From Arthrobacter ruber (GTDB lineage Bacteria > Actinomycetota > Actinomycetes > Actinomycetales > Micrococcaceae): a stretch of 64,000 bases of DNA. Within the stretch, counting starts at the first letter, position 1; each line of letters begins with the position of its first letter. The stretch lies in NCBI RefSeq assembly GCF_002954225.1, contig NZ_PPTH01000009.1, positions 1-64,000 on the forward strand, given 5' to 3'. Shown one piece after another: positions 1-9,484 of this stretch. Both the position numbers and the translations under genes were made by a program. The notes beneath the pieces are model-generated. The model was not told where the DNA came from, did not search any database, and saw only the letters and a list, made by a program, of their open reading frames with translations.

Positions 1-1
1 C

Positions 2-463
2 GGCGGGACCGCGGCGGCCGCCCTCGCGGGCCTCGCGCAGCTCGGCGCGCGGACCGCCGCCGTGCTGGTCAGGCGCCCCGAGGCGTCGGCCGAGCTGCTG
101 CGCGTCGGGGCGGACCTCGGCCTGGAGGTCGTGATCGGGCCCTGGTCCGGCGCGGGCGAGGCGGTGCGGGCTGCCGACGTCGTCGTCTCCACGCTCCCGC
201 CCCGCGCCGCGGATCCCCTCGCGGCGGACCTCGCCGGGCCCGGATTCCGCACGCACGGCACCCTCCTCGACGTGGCCTACGATCCTTGGCCCAGCGCACT
301 GGCCGCCGCCTGGCAGGGCGCCGGCGGAAGCATCGTGCCGGGCCTCGACATGCTGCTCCACCAGGCCGTCGAGCAGGTGCGCCTGTTCTTCCCCGACGTC
401 ACACAGGACCCCGCAGGCGTCCTGGACGTGATGTGCGACGCAGTCGGCGCCGCACGGCGCTGA
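2..463 (+). CDS. aroE: shikimate dehydrogenase, C-terminal part (5' truncated by window edge)
   Basis: NADPH-dependent reduction of 3-dehydroshikimate to shikimate in the chorismate pathway, cytosolic. Only the last 153 residues are present; the frame is already open at base 2. It enters in a glycine-rich Rossmann turn ([15 protein letters not shown]), runs through the nucleotide-binding half with a VVSTLPP strand end, and finishes with [12 protein letters not shown], which resembles the conserved substrate-contacting helix near the AroE C-terminus. The next genes are aroC, aroK and aroB, so this heads or continues a shikimate operon. The true start lies left of the window; an internal GTG at 62 is not the start. 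Confidence 0.85.
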   Translation, partial: GGTAAAALAGLAQLGARTAAVLVRRPEASAELLRVGADLGLEVVIGPWSGAGEAVRAADVVVSTLPPRAADPLAADLAGPGFRTHGTLLDVAYDPWPSALAAAWQGAGGSIVPGLDMLLHQAVEQVRLFFPDVTQDPAGVLDVMCDAVGAARR

Positions 464-495
464 TGCCTGCGCCGCTGCATGGCAGTATGGAAACC

Positions 496-1704
496 ATGTT
501 GCGTTGGTTGACGGCAGGAGAATCCCACGGCCCCTCCGTGGTCGGCATCATCGAGGGCATGCCCGCGGGCGTCGCCGTCACGAGTGGCGACATCCAGGAG
601 GCCCTCGCCCGGCGCCGGCTCGGCTACGGGCGCGGCGCCCGCATGAAGTTCGAACAGGACGAGGTGCGCATCCTCGGCGGCGTCCGCCACGGCATCACCC
701 AGGGCGGCCCCGTGGCCATCGAGGTCGCGAACACCGAGTGGCCCAAGTGGGAGAAGATCATGTCCGCGGACCCCCTCGCGGTCGAGGACGCCGCGGAACT
801 CGCCGCATCGGCACGCAACGCCCCGCTCACGCGGCCGCGGCCCGGACATGCCGACTTCACCGGCATGCAGAAGTACGGCTTCGACGAGGCCCGGCCCGTC
901 CTGGAGCGTGCGAGCGCCCGGGAGACCGCCACGCGCGTGGCCCTCGGCACCGTCGCGGCCAGGTTCCTCCAGGGCCTGGGCATCCGCCTCGTCAGCCACA
1001 CGGTCTCCATCGGTTCCGTGTCGGTCCCCGAGGACGCCCCTCTGCCGGGACCCGGAGACGTGATCGCGCTCGACACCGATCCACTGCGCTGCTTCGACCG
1101 CGACACCTCCGAGGCGATGGTGGCCGAGGTCGACGCCGCCCACAAGGAGGGCGAGACGCTCGGCGGCGTCGTCGAGGTGGTCGCCTACGGGCTCCCGCCG
1201 GGGCTCGGCAGCTACGTCCACTGGGACCGGCGCCTCGACTCCCGCCTCGCGGCGGCACTCATGGGCATCCAGGCCATCAAGGGCGTCGAGGTGGGTGACG
1301 GCTTCGAGACCGCCGCGCGCCGTGGCACAGCGGCCCACGACGAGATCGTCCGCAACGACGACGGCAAGATCGTCCGCGTCACCAACCGCGCCGGCGGCAT
1401 CGAGGGTGGCATGAGCATCGGCGATGCACTGCGCGTGCGCGCAGCGATGAAGCCCATCGCGACCGTGCCGCGCGCCCTGCGCACCGTCGACATCAGCACC
1501 GGGACCGCCGCCCGCGCCCACCACCAGCGCTCGGACGTGTGCGCGGTGCCGGCCGCCGGCGTGGTCGCCGAGGCCATGACCGCGCTCGTGCTGGCCGAGG
1601 CCGTCACGGAGAAGTTCGGCGGCGACTCCCTCGCGGAGACCGCCCGGAACATGCGCGGCTACCTCGAGAGCATCCCGGAGTTCCTGGACTCCGCCGGAGC
1701 CTGA
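496..1704 (+). CDS. aroC: chorismate synthase
   Basis: Converts 5-enolpyruvylshikimate-3-phosphate to chorismate using reduced FMN, the last step of the shikimate pathway. The 402-residue length is normal. Family signatures are clear: GESHG at residues 8-12, RPGHADFTG in the first third, [10 protein letters not shown] in the middle and a conserved [10 protein letters not shown] stretch near the C-terminus. I chose the ATG at 496 because homologues begin [12 protein letters not shown]; an in-frame ATG at 487 would add only three residues (MET). It follows aroE by 32 bp and shares one base with aroK (TGATG), so the two are probably translationally coupled. Confidence 0.95.
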   Translation: MLRWLTAGESHGPSVVGIIEGMPAGVAVTSGDIQEALARRRLGYGRGARMKFEQDEVRILGGVRHGITQGGPVAIEVANTEWPKWEKIMSADPLAVEDAAELAASARNAPLTRPRPGHADFTGMQKYGFDEARPVLERASARETATRVALGTVAARFLQGLGIRLVSHTVSIGSVSVPEDAPLPGPGDVIALDTDPLRCFDRDTSEAMVAEVDAAHKEGETLGGVVEVVAYGLPPGLGSYVHWDRRLDSRLAAALMGIQAIKGVEVGDGFETAARRGTAAHDEIVRNDDGKIVRVTNRAGGIEGGMSIGDALRVRAAMKPIATVPRALRTVDISTGTAARAHHQRSDVCAVPAAGVVAEAMTALVLAEAVTEKFGGDSLAETARNMRGYLESIPEFLDSAGA

Positions 1705-2258
1705 TGGGAGCGGACCACCCCGTGGTGCTCGTCGGTCCGATGGCCGTGGGCAAGTCCGCCGTCGGACGCATGCTCGCCCAGCGCAGGGGTGCGCGGTTCG
1801 TCGACACGGACCGCGTGATCGTGAAGCGGCACGGCAGCATCGCCGGCATCTTCGCTCGCGACGGCGAGCAGGCCTTCCGCAGCCTCGAGGCGGAGGTGGT
1901 GCGCGACGCCCTCGCCGAGGACGGCGTCGTCGTCTCCCTCGGCGGGGGAGCGGTGCTCCATCCCGGCACGCGGGAACTGCTGGCGGAGGCGACAGTGGTC
2001 TTCCTCGACACCGATCTGGCGACCGTCCTCCCACGCATCCGTGCCGACTCCAGCAGGCCGCTGCTCGCCGGCCGGCCCGCCGAACGGTGGCAGGAGCTGT
2101 ACGACGCGCGGCGTCCGGTCTACGCGGCGGTGGCGTCCGCCGTCGTCGACACCCGCGGCCTGACGGTGCGCGAGGCGACCGAGGCCGTGCTGCACGCCCT
2201 GGCCGCCCACCCGAACGACCACCGACACGACGAGAGCGGGAACCCCCATGGCCACTGA
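1704..2258 (+). CDS. aroK: shikimate kinase
   Basis: Phosphorylates shikimate at the 3-hydroxyl with ATP. The 184-residue protein has a P-loop (GPMAVGKS, residues 11-18), a DTD shikimate-binding motif shortly after, and the GGGAV motif of the family. The start ATG overlaps the aroC stop by one base, which fixes the start; any longer frame would intrude far into aroC. The C-terminus ends in a His/Asp-rich tail ([14 protein letters not shown]) that overlaps the start of aroB by 11 bp and is probably not structured. Confidence 0.94.
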   Translation: MGADHPVVLVGPMAVGKSAVGRMLAQRRGARFVDTDRVIVKRHGSIAGIFARDGEQAFRSLEAEVVRDALAEDGVVVSLGGGAVLHPGTRELLAEATVVFLDTDLATVLPRIRADSSRPLLAGRPAERWQELYDARRPVYAAVASAVVDTRGLTVREATEAVLHALAAHPNDHRHDESGNPHGH

Positions 2259-3339
2259 CGAACCAACCATCATCCCGGTGACCGGGAGCGCCGAGGGCAG
2301 CTACGACGTCGTCGTGGGGCACGGGCTGCTGGGCCGGCTGCCCGCGATCCTCGGCGAGCGGGTGCGGCGCGTCCTGGTCATCCACCCCCGGGCCCTGCGC
2401 GCCACGGGCGACACGGTCCGGGCCGAACTCGCGGACGCGGGCCTCACCGCCGTCACGGCGGAGATCCCCGACGCCGAGGAGGGCAAGCACATCCAGGTTG
2501 CCGCCTTCTGCTGGCAGGTGCTCGGCCAGAACGACTTCACGCGCTCGGACGCCGTCGTGACCGTGGGCGGCGGGGCCGTCACGGACCTCGGTGGCTTCGT
2601 CGCCGCCACCTGGCTGCGCGGCGTCCGCGTGGTGCACCTGCCCACGAGCCTCCTGGCCATGGTCGACGCCGCCGTGGGCGGCAAGACGGGCATCAACACC
2701 GCCGAGGGCAAGAACCTCGTGGGATCCTTCCACCCGCCCGCCGCCGTCCTGGCCGACCTCGACGCCCTGGCCACGCTGCCGAAGAACGAGCTCGTCACGG
2801 GACTGGCCGAGGTGGTCAAGTGCGGGTTCATCGCCGACCCGGCCATCCTGGACCTCATCGAGCAGGATACGACGGCGGCCACCGACGCCACCTCGCCCGT
2901 GCTGCGGGACCTCGTGCAGCGTGCCATCCGGGTCAAGGCGGACATCGTCTCCGAGGACCTGCGCGAGTCCGGCCGGCGCGAGTACCTCAACTACGGCCAT
3001 ACGCTCGCACACGCGATCGAACTCGCCGAGCGGTACTCCTGGCGCCACGGGGCCGCCGTCTCGGTGGGCCTGGTGTTCGCCGCCGAACTCTCCCGCATGG
3101 TCGGGCGCCTCGGGGACGCCGACGCCGACCGGCACCGGAGCATCCTCGAGTCGCTCGGCCTGCCCGTCACCTACCGGCGGGACCGGTGGGCCTCGCTGCT
3201 GGACGGCATGCGCCGCGACAAGAAGTCCCGCGGCGACCTCCTGCGGTTCGTGGTGCTGGACGGCATCGGCCGCCCGGGCATGCTCGAGGTGCCGGACACC
3301 TCGCTCCTGTTCGCCGCCTACCAGGAGATCGCTTCCTGA
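2248..3339 (+). CDS. aroB: 3-dehydroquinate synthase
   Basis: NAD- and metal-dependent cyclisation of DAHP to 3-dehydroquinate, the second step of the shikimate pathway. The 363 residues match the family. Visible marks are [11 protein letters not shown] (nucleotide site), [20 protein letters not shown] and [11 protein letters not shown]; the Glu and His residues of the last two belong to the metal site. It starts inside the 3' end of aroK and closes the aro cluster. The intergenic stretch before efp carries a new promoter. Confidence 0.95.
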   Translation: MATDEPTIIPVTGSAEGSYDVVVGHGLLGRLPAILGERVRRVLVIHPRALRATGDTVRAELADAGLTAVTAEIPDAEEGKHIQVAAFCWQVLGQNDFTRSDAVVTVGGGAVTDLGGFVAATWLRGVRVVHLPTSLLAMVDAAVGGKTGINTAEGKNLVGSFHPPAAVLADLDALATLPKNELVTGLAEVVKCGFIADPAILDLIEQDTTAATDATSPVLRDLVQRAIRVKADIVSEDLRESGRREYLNYGHTLAHAIELAERYSWRHGAAVSVGLVFAAELSRMVGRLGDADADRHRSILESLGLPVTYRRDRWASLLDGMRRDKKSRGDLLRFVVLDGIGRPGMLEVPDTSLLFAAYQEIAS

Positions 3340-3395
3340 CCTGTCCACGCCGCCTGCGGGCCGGGCGTCCCGGCCGGGCCCCGCGCCGCGCAGGG

Positions 3396-3401
3396 TAGAC
3401 T
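3396..3401 (+). promoter_or_regulatory. probable -10 box for efp-nusB
   Basis: TAGACT fits the actinobacterial TANNNT -10 pattern and sits in the 146-bp aroB-efp gap. It would start transcription near 3408 and give efp a leader of about 80 nt. No convincing -35 box is visible, so this is a pattern call only. Confidence 0.4.
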
Positions 3402-3485
3402 GGTCTCTGGACTTTTGGCGCGCTTCCCCGCGCCCGCTGTGCTCCGGCCGGCCCATCCATCCGCGAAACCGACGAAAGTGAATCT

Positions 3486-4049
3486 GTGGCGACCACGAAC
3501 GACATCAAGAACGGCACTGTGCTGAAGCTCGAGGGCAACCTCTGGAACGTCCTCGAGTTCCAGCACGTCAAGCCCGGCAAGGGTGGCGCCTTCGTCCGCA
3601 CCAAGCTTCGCAACATCCTCTCCGGCAAGGTGGTCGACAAGACCTTCAACGCGGGCCTGAAGATCGAGACGGCCACCGTGGACCGTCGCGACTACCAGTA
3701 CCTGTACAAGGACGGCGAGGACTTCGTGTTCATGGACACCACCGACTACGACCAGATCACGGTGTCCGGCAAGACCGTGGGCAACGCCGCGAACTTCATG
3801 CTCGAGAGCCAGATGGCCACCATCGCGATGCACGAGGGCTCCCCGCTCTACATCGAGCTGCCCGCGTCGGTGACGCTGGAGATCACCTACACGGAGCCCG
3901 GCCTGCAGGGCGACCGCTCCACCGGCGGCACGAAGCCCGCGACCGTCGAGACCGGCCACGAGATCCAGGTCCCGCTGTTCCTCGGCACCGGCACAAAGGT
4001 CAAGGTCGACACCCGGACGGGCGAGTACCTGGGACGCGTCAACGAGTGA
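3486..4049 (+). CDS. efp: translation elongation factor P
   Basis: Binds the ribosome between the P and E sites and rescues polyproline-stalled translation. The protein has 187 residues, the standard three-domain length. The KOW-like N-terminal domain includes the PGKGGAF loop with the tip lysine at about residue 32. The C-terminal domain includes the family-typical [10 protein letters not shown] ending. GTG start; homologues begin [10 protein letters not shown]. The stop overlaps the nusB GTG start (GTGA), so the two genes form a small operon. Confidence 0.96.
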   Translation: MATTNDIKNGTVLKLEGNLWNVLEFQHVKPGKGGAFVRTKLRNILSGKVVDKTFNAGLKIETATVDRRDYQYLYKDGEDFVFMDTTDYDQITVSGKTVGNAANFMLESQMATIAMHEGSPLYIELPASVTLEITYTEPGLQGDRSTGGTKPATVETGHEIQVPLFLGTGTKVKVDTRTGEYLGRVNE

Positions 4050-4456
4050 GCGCACGCAGCAAGGCCCGACGCCGGGCCCTGGACATCCTCTTCGAATCCG
4101 AGCAGCGGGACATGCCGGCACTCGAGGTCATCCGTGCCCGTCGTGAGAAGACGGACATGGTCATCGCCGACTACTCGGTGGACGTCGTGGAAGGCGTGCT
4201 GGAGCGCCAGGAGCAGATCGACGAGTTCCTGAGCACCTACTCGCAGGGCTGGACCCTCGACCGCATGCCGGCCGTCGACCGCATGATCCTGCGGATCGGC
4301 AGCTGGGAGCTGCTCTACAACGACGACGTCCCCGACGGCGTCGCCGTCAGCGAGGCTGTGGAGCTGGCCAAGATGCTCTCCACGGACGAGTCGCCGAAGT
4401 TCGTCAACGGCCTCCTCGGCCGGCTCCAGCAGCTCAAGCCGACCCTGCTCGCGTAG
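4046..4456 (+). CDS. nusB: transcription antitermination factor NusB
   Basis: All-helical RNA-binding factor that joins NusE (S10) on boxA of rRNA leaders to prevent premature termination. The 136 residues are typical. The N-terminal [18 protein letters not shown] helix and the central [19 protein letters not shown] segment are family hallmarks. The GTG start overlaps the efp stop by 4 bp. Downstream lie two GC hairpins and a convergent gene. Confidence 0.95.
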   Translation: MSARSKARRRALDILFESEQRDMPALEVIRARREKTDMVIADYSVDVVEGVLERQEQIDEFLSTYSQGWTLDRMPAVDRMILRIGSWELLYNDDVPDGVAVSEAVELAKMLSTDESPKFVNGLLGRLQQLKPTLLA

Positions 4457-4469
4457 TTCCGGGCCCGAG

Positions 4470-4546
4470 GCCCCCCTGGGACCGCCGAGAGCGGACCACG
4501 GGGGCTTCTGGCGTCCCGCGACCGGAAGGGGTGCCTCCGGGCACCC
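4470..4546 (+). terminator. two GC-rich hairpins between convergent nusB and PrsW gene
   Basis: The first hairpin pairs GCCCCC (4470-4475) with GGGGGC (4500-4505) and encloses a smaller stem; TTCT follows it. The second is a perfect 7-bp stem, 4529-4535 with 4540-4546, on a TCCG tetraloop. They lie between two convergent genes and probably terminate transcription from either side. Neither has a long U-tract. Confidence 0.5.
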
Positions 4547-4573
4547 GCACGGCCGCATCCCGTGCTCCGGCGG

Positions 4574-5872
4574 TCAGAGCACCGCGGATGCCGCCTGGAA
4601 GATGCGCGTGCGGCGCTGCGTCGCCTCCTCGAGGAGGGCGCGCTCCTCGGCCGCGTAGTCGGCGTCGCGCCGCCCGCCGAGCAGGCGCTGGCGCGTGTAC
4701 GCGATGCGGGCGCCCGTGCGGATGAACGCGCGCATGTCCTGCTCGGCGCCGACGGACCGGGCCCAGGCCAGCGCCTGCGACCTCCCGGGCCGCGTGGCGA
4801 GCATGTGCACCTCCTCGGGCGTGAACCACCCGGCGTGGGCGTAGTCGCCCAGCCGGGCCTCGGTCAGGCGCCGCTCGGAGCGGCGCAGGAGCACGACGGC
4901 GATCACGGCGGCGACGAACAGCGGGACCTGCACCACCAGGTAGAAGAGCAGGAAGTTGTTGAACAGCACGAGGGTGCCGCCGTTCCACAGCATGTGCCCC
5001 GCGATGGCGGGGATCAGCCCGAGCACGAACGCACCGAGGATGCGGCCGTTGCCGCCGCCCCGGCTCAGCGCGTAGCCGAGCACGAACCCGAGGAGCGAGG
5101 TGAACATGACGTGCGCGAACGGGGAGAACAGGCCCCTCAGGATGAAGACCCCCACGAGGGAGCTGACGTTGCCCGACTCCATGACCGCGGACCCGAAGTA
5201 CAGGATGTTCTCGGTGAAGGCGAAGCCCGCAGCGACCGTCCCGGCATAGACGATGCCGTCCACGGGACCGTCGAAGTGGCTGCGGCGCGTGTAGACGAGG
5301 ATGAGCACGCCGACGCCCTTGGCGAACTCCTCGACCAGCGGCGCCTGCAGGACCGGCCCGATCACCTCCGGGGAGGTGGTGCTGAACGCGGTGCCGAGCA
5401 ACTCCACCACGTAGCTGCCGAGCAGCAGCGTCACGACCACGGAGGTCCCGGCGCCCCAGAGGAACGCGAAGAGCAGGGCGCCGCGCGGTTCGGGATCCCA
5501 CCGGTCGATCCAGCGCAGGCCGAGCAGGCAGATGCCCAGCGGGACGAGGGCGAGGATGCCGCAGAGCACGAACGCCGACGGCCCCAGGGACAGAGAGAGC
5601 AGGAGCAGGACGCCCGCCACCACGAGGGCCGCCACGATCACGAGTATGACGTTCAACACGCCGCGGCGGCGGGGCGGTGGCTGGTTCCACACGGGCTGGA
5701 ACGGCCGGCCGTGCGTCCGGGCGGGTGCCGGATGATGGTGGCGGTGCGTCGTCGTGCCCCACCAGCCCTGGTGCTGGATGCTCTGGTGGGTGTCCTGCGG
5801 TTGCCGCGCGAAGTCCTGCGTGCCGTGCCGGCCGGGACCGCCGGGCGCCCCTCCGGGGTTGTTCATAGCCAT
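4574..5872 (-). CDS. PrsW family intramembrane metalloprotease
   Basis: Predicted polytopic membrane protease of the PrsW/CPBP-like group; PrsW of Bacillus cleaves an anti-sigma factor, but the substrate here is unknown. The protein has 432 residues. An 80-residue cytosolic N-terminus rich in Gly, Pro, Gln and His comes first, with a [11 protein letters not shown] stretch. About seven to eight hydrophobic segments follow from residue 75 to 320, then a soluble C-terminal region of roughly 100 residues. The candidate catalytic motifs are present: EEFAKG in one segment, FTEN in the next and GHMLWN further on. The ATG at 5872 lies 6 nt after a TAGGGT box, consistent with a leaderless mRNA. It is transcribed away from the pyr operon. 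Confidence 0.85.
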   Translation of the reverse strand: MAMNNPGGAPGGPGRHGTQDFARQPQDTHQSIQHQGWWGTTTHRHHHPAPARTHGRPFQPVWNQPPPRRRGVLNVILVIVAALVVAGVLLLLSLSLGPSAFVLCGILALVPLGICLLGLRWIDRWDPEPRGALLFAFLWGAGTSVVVTLLLGSYVVELLGTAFSTTSPEVIGPVLQAPLVEEFAKGVGVLILVYTRRSHFDGPVDGIVYAGTVAAGFAFTENILYFGSAVMESGNVSSLVGVFILRGLFSPFAHVMFTSLLGFVLGYALSRGGGNGRILGAFVLGLIPAIAGHMLWNGGTLVLFNNFLLFYLVVQVPLFVAAVIAVVLLRRSERRLTEARLGDYAHAGWFTPEEVHMLATRPGRSQALAWARSVGAEQDMRAFIRTGARIAYTRQRLLGGRRDADYAAEERALLEEATQRRTRIFQAASAVL

Positions 5873-5878
5873 GGTGCA

Positions 5879-5884
5879 ACCCTA
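5879..5884 (-). promoter_or_regulatory. -10 box of PrsW gene (leaderless)
   Basis: On the minus strand TAGGGT is followed by exactly 6 nt (TGCACC) and then the ATG. That spacing places the transcription start on the A of the start codon, as seen for several other genes in this window. Confidence 0.55.
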
Positions 5885-5903
5885 GGTGCAAGCGGCGCTG
5901 TGG

Positions 5904-5909
5904 TAGTTT
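5904..5909 (+). promoter_or_regulatory. probable -10 box of the pyr operon
   Basis: TAGTTT matches TANNNT and would start transcription near 5916. The resulting leader of about 53 nt would contain the whole PyrR-binding hairpin ahead of pyrR. No clear -35 box. Confidence 0.45.
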
Positions 5910-5932
5910 GGGCACCGCAACCAGCCTTTAAA

Positions 5933-5960
5933 TTCCGTCCGGTGAGGCGGGGAAGGAGGA
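5933..5960 (+). promoter_or_regulatory. PyrR-binding RNA hairpin overlapping the pyrR ribosome-binding site
   Basis: Bases 5936-5949 read CGTCCGGTGAGGCG and match the known PyrR-binding loop consensus ARUCCNGNGAGGYU at 12 of 14 positions. TTCC (5933-5936) can pair with GGAA (5951-5954), and upstream CCTT (5925-5928) with AAGG (5953-5956). The 3' arm therefore includes the Shine-Dalgarno stretch GGAAGGAGG used by pyrR. PyrR bound to UMP would stabilise the hairpin and hide the ribosome site. Translational repression of this type is known for mycobacterial PyrR; its operation here is inferred. Confidence 0.75.
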
Positions 5961-5968
5961 AGCGTGTT

Positions 5969-6556
5969 ATGACCGTGCCTGCCTCGGAATCCGGCATCCA
6001 CAAGCGCGTCGTTCTCGCAGAAGCCGACATAGACCGCGCACTCACGCGTATCGCCCACGAGATCCTCGAGGCGAACAAGGGTTCCCGCGATCTCGTCCTC
6101 CTCGGCATCCCGCGCAGGGGTTTCCCGCTCGCGCAGCGGCTCGCCCAGAAGATCGCGGCCGTGGACCCCACCGTCGACCCCGACCTCATCGCCGGCCAGC
6201 TCGACGTCACGATGTACCGCGACGACCTGCGGCGCCATCCCACCCGCTCGCCGCTGGCCACCCAGCTGCCGCCGTCGGGCATCGACGACAAGGTGGTGGT
6301 GCTCGTCGACGACGTGCTCTACTCGGGCCGCACCATCCGCGCCGCGCTCGACGCCCTCGCCGACCTCGGGCGCCCCCGCGCGGTCCGCCTCGCGGTGCTC
6401 GTGGACCGCGGGCACCGCGAGCTGCCCATCCGAGCGGACCACGTGGGCAAGAACCTGCCGACCTCGTCCCGCGAACGCGTCCGGGTCCACCTGGCGGAGA
6501 CCGACCTCATCGGCGGGTCGGCGGTCAACGAGGTCGTCATCGAGGACCGCGTGTGA
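5969..6556 (+). CDS. pyrR: bifunctional pyr operon regulator / uracil phosphoribosyltransferase PyrR
   Basis: UMP-responsive RNA-binding regulator of pyrimidine synthesis that also keeps a PRTase fold. It has 195 residues. The PRPP-binding signature [18 protein letters not shown] lies in the second half, and [15 protein letters not shown] near residue 45 is typical of the family. The ATG at 5969 follows a strong GGAGG ribosome site; longer upstream frames would cross the divergent PrsW promoter. The gene opens the pyr operon and overlaps pyrB by 4 bp. Its own leader carries a PyrR-binding hairpin, so it should be autoregulated. Confidence 0.95.
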   Translation: MTVPASESGIHKRVVLAEADIDRALTRIAHEILEANKGSRDLVLLGIPRRGFPLAQRLAQKIAAVDPTVDPDLIAGQLDVTMYRDDLRRHPTRSPLATQLPPSGIDDKVVVLVDDVLYSGRTIRAALDALADLGRPRAVRLAVLVDRGHRELPIRADHVGKNLPTSSRERVRVHLAETDLIGGSAVNEVVIEDRV

Positions 6557-7575
6557 AGCACCTGCTCAGCACGCACGACCTCTCCGCGAGGAATGCGCTG
6601 CGCCTGCTGGATGTCGCCGAGGAGATGGCGGCGGTGGGGGATCGGGAGATCAAGAAACTGCCTGCCCTGCGCGGACGTACCGTGGTGAACCTGTTCTTCG
6701 AGGACTCCACGCGCACTCGCATCTCCTTCGAGGCCGCGGCGAAACGGCTCTCCGCGGACGTCATCAACTTCGCGGCGAAGGGCTCCTCGGTCTCCAAGGG
6801 CGAGTCGCTGAAGGACACCGCGCAGACCCTCGAGGCCATGAGCGCGGACGCCGTCGTCATCCGCCACCCCGCCTCCGGCGCGCCCGCACGCCTGGCGGCG
6901 TCCGGCTGGATCGACGCCGCCGTGGTCAACGCCGGCGACGGGACCCACGAGCACCCCACGCAGGCCCTGCTCGACGCCTTCACGCTGCGCCGGCACTGGG
7001 CACGGGTGGGCGGCACCCCGTCCGCCGGCACCGACCTCACGGGGATGAAGGTCCTCATCGTGGGCGACGTCCTCCACTCGCGCGTGGCCCGCTCCAACGT
7101 GTGGCTCCTGACCACCCTCGGCGCGGAGGTCCTGCTCGCGGGTCCGCCCACGCTGCTGCCGATCGGCGTCGGGGCCTGGCCCTGCACCGTCCACTACGAC
7201 CTCGACGACGCCCTCGCCCAGCGGCCCGACGCCGTCATGATGCTCCGCCTGCAGGCCGAGCGCATGAACGCCGCCTTCTTCCCCTCCACCCGCGAGTACT
7301 CGCGGCGGTGGGGGTTCGACGACGGACGCCTGGCGCTGCTCGACGCCCTGGGCCTCGACGACACCGTGGTCATGCACCCCGGTCCCATGAACCGGGGTCT
7401 GGAGATCTCCTCCGCCGCCGCCGACTCCCCACGCTCCACCGTCCTCGCGCAGGTCCGCAACGGCGTCTCCGTGCGCATGGCGGCGCTGTACCTGCTGCTC
7501 GCCGGGGACCCGCACGACGACGTCCCCGAGCAGCACGACCTGCCCGCCCTCATCCCGGAAGGCCGTACCCCGTGA
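6553..7575 (+). CDS. pyrB: aspartate carbamoyltransferase, catalytic subunit
   Basis: Joins carbamoyl phosphate and aspartate, the committed step of UMP synthesis. It has 340 residues. The carbamoyl-phosphate motif STRTRISFE is at about residues 55-63, HPTQALLD is mid-protein and HPGPMNRG is towards the C-terminus. No pyrI regulatory chain is nearby, as expected for actinobacteria. The GTG start overlaps the pyrR stop, and the stop overlaps the pyrC start, so the three are tightly coupled. Confidence 0.96.
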   Translation: MKHLLSTHDLSARNALRLLDVAEEMAAVGDREIKKLPALRGRTVVNLFFEDSTRTRISFEAAAKRLSADVINFAAKGSSVSKGESLKDTAQTLEAMSADAVVIRHPASGAPARLAASGWIDAAVVNAGDGTHEHPTQALLDAFTLRRHWARVGGTPSAGTDLTGMKVLIVGDVLHSRVARSNVWLLTTLGAEVLLAGPPTLLPIGVGAWPCTVHYDLDDALAQRPDAVMMLRLQAERMNAAFFPSTREYSRRWGFDDGRLALLDALGLDDTVVMHPGPMNRGLEISSAAADSPRSTVLAQVRNGVSVRMAALYLLLAGDPHDDVPEQHDLPALIPEGRTP

Positions 7576-8957
7576 CGACCACCACCAGCACCCGAACCAG
7601 CGCCCGGACCGGCACCGCGTACCTCATCCGGGGCGGCTCCCTCCTCGGGCGCGGGGTCGAGGACCTCCTGGTCCGCGACGGCCGGATCGCCGCCGTCGGG
7701 TCCGCGGCGGCGTCCGGGGCACCGCAGGACGCGGTGACCATCGACGCCGACGGGCTCGTGGTGCTGCCCGGCATGGTGGACCTCCACACCCACCTCCGCG
7801 AACCCGGCCGGGAGGACGCCGAGACGGTCGAGACCGGCTCCCGCGCCGCGGCGCTCGGCGGGTTCACCGCCGTGCACGCCATGGCCAACAGCTCTCCCGT
7901 GGCCGACACCGCGGGCGTCGTGGAGCAGGTGTACCGGCTGGGCCTCGCCTCCGGCTGGGTCGAGGTGCGGCCCGTCGGCGCCGTGACCGTGGGCCTGGGC
8001 GGAGAACGCCTCGCCGAGCTCGGCGCCATGGCCGAATCGCGGGCCGGGGTGCGCGTGTTCTCCGACGACGGCATCTGCGTCTCCGATCCGGTGCTCATGC
8101 GTCGGGCCCTCGAGTACGTGAAGGCGTTCGACGGCGTGATCGCCCAGCACGCCCAGGAGCCGCGCCTGACCGAGGGCGCCCAGATGAACGAGGGTGACGT
8201 CTCCGCGGTCCTCGGACTGGCCGGGTGGCCGGCCGTCGCGGAGGAGAGCATCATCGCCCGCGACGTCCTGCTCGCCCAGCACGTCGGCTCGCGCCTGCAC
8301 GTCTGCCACGTCTCCACGGCCGGGTCGGTGGAGATCATCCGCTGGGCCAAGGCCCGCGGCATCGACGTCACCGCCGAGGTGACCCCCCACCACCTGCTCC
8401 TGACCGACGAACTGGTCCGCAGCTACGACCCCGTCTACAAGGTCAATCCGCCGCTGCGCACGCCCGACGACGTCACCGCCCTGCGCGCGGCCCTCGCCGA
8501 CGGCACGATCGACGCCGTGGGGACCGACCACGCACCCCACCCGAGCGAGCACAAGGAGTGCGAGTGGGCGCAGGCCGCCATGGGCATGACGGGCCTGGAG
8601 ACCGCCCTGTCCGTGGTGCAGCACGCCATGGTGGACACGGGCCTGCTCGACTGGGAGGGCTTCGCGCGCGTCACCTCGGTGACGCCCGCGCGCATCGGCC
8701 GGCTCGGGCACCAGGGCCGCCCGCTGGCCGCCGGCGAGCCCGCGAACCTGATCCTCGTGGATCCTGCCGCGCGCTGGACGGTCGACCCCACGACGATGGC
8801 CACGAAGGGCCGCAACAGCCCGTTCCGCGGGCTCCAACTGCCCGGCAGCGTGCGCGCCACCTTCTACGCCGGCCACGCGACGGTCCTCGACGGGCGCCTC
8901 GCGACACCGCGGCCCGTCCCGGCGGCGGACGAGGAGGCCCCGGCGTGGAATCTCTAG
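7572..8957 (+). CDS. pyrC: dihydroorotase
   Basis: Zinc-dependent ring closure of carbamoyl aspartate to dihydroorotate. The 461-residue length and motifs fit class I dihydroorotases: [10 protein letters not shown] supplies the HxH metal ligands, CHVSTAGS and [13 protein letters not shown] stretches follow, and GTDHAPH carries the catalytic Asp. A Thr/Ser/Arg-rich tail of about 17 residues precedes the fold. The GTG at 7572 overlaps the pyrB stop (GTGA), which decides the start. Confidence 0.95.
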   Translation: MTTTTSTRTSARTGTAYLIRGGSLLGRGVEDLLVRDGRIAAVGSAAASGAPQDAVTIDADGLVVLPGMVDLHTHLREPGREDAETVETGSRAAALGGFTAVHAMANSSPVADTAGVVEQVYRLGLASGWVEVRPVGAVTVGLGGERLAELGAMAESRAGVRVFSDDGICVSDPVLMRRALEYVKAFDGVIAQHAQEPRLTEGAQMNEGDVSAVLGLAGWPAVAEESIIARDVLLAQHVGSRLHVCHVSTAGSVEIIRWAKARGIDVTAEVTPHHLLLTDELVRSYDPVYKVNPPLRTPDDVTALRAALADGTIDAVGTDHAPHPSEHKECEWAQAAMGMTGLETALSVVQHAMVDTGLLDWEGFARVTSVTPARIGRLGHQGRPLAAGEPANLILVDPAARWTVDPTTMATKGRNSPFRGLQLPGSVRATFYAGHATVLDGRLATPRPVPAADEEAPAWNL

Positions 8958-9484
8958 GCTGGGTGGCCCTGACCCTGGGCATCATCGCGGTCCTGGTCGC
9001 TCTCATGGCCCTCGGCTGGCGCAACCGGCTCCGCCGCCAGTCCGACGTCCCCGCACCGCCCGAGGTGCCCGGAGACCTCGGACCCGTCCTCTACGAGGCC
9101 GAGGGCCAGTACGTCGCGACGACGACGGCGGGGGACTGGCTGGACCGCATCGCGGTCCACGGGCTGGGCCTGCGCGGCAACGCCGTCGCCTCCGTCCACG
9201 CCGACGGTGTCCTGGTCACCCGCACCGGGGCGCGCACGGTCTTCGTGCCGCGCGCCGACCTCGTCTCCGTGCAGCTCGCCGGCGGCATGGCCGGCAAGTT
9301 CGTCGAGAAGGAAGGCCTCGTCGTCGTGACCTGGCGACTCGGCGAGGGGCGGGTCGACACCGGCTTCCGCACCCGCCACGCCGCGCACAAGGCCCAGCTC
9401 GTCGCCGCGATCGCGGCGCTCGTCCCCTCCGATCCACCCCAGAACCGAACTCCACCGACCCCCGAAGGCAGGGAACAGCTGTGA
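8945..9484 (+). CDS. membrane-anchored PH-like domain protein in the pyr operon
   Basis: Function unknown. The 179-residue product has one N-terminal transmembrane helix (about residues 6-24), a basic stop-transfer patch (RNRLRRQ), and a cytosolic beta-rich domain that resembles bacterial PH-like domains. A proline-rich end follows. The GTG start lies 13 bp inside pyrC and the stop overlaps carA by 4 bp, so it is co-translated with pyrimidine genes. I know of proteins like this at the same place in related actinobacteria, but not of a defined role. A regulatory or membrane-tethering role is speculation. Confidence 0.75.
   Translation: MESLGWVALTLGIIAVLVALMALGWRNRLRRQSDVPAPPEVPGDLGPVLYEAEGQYVATTTAGDWLDRIAVHGLGLRGNAVASVHADGVLVTRTGARTVFVPRADLVSVQLAGGMAGKFVEKEGLVVVTWRLGEGRVDTGFRTRHAAHKAQLVAAIAALVPSDPPQNRTPPTPEGREQL

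Noticed and set aside
277..3456. Very long open frame on the minus strand across aroC-aroB
   Set aside because: Arg/Gly/Ala-rich translation without family similarity; it is the antisense shadow of GC-rich genes with strong third-position bias. Similar long antisense frames at 10629-14492 and 17610-22706 were discarded for the same reason.
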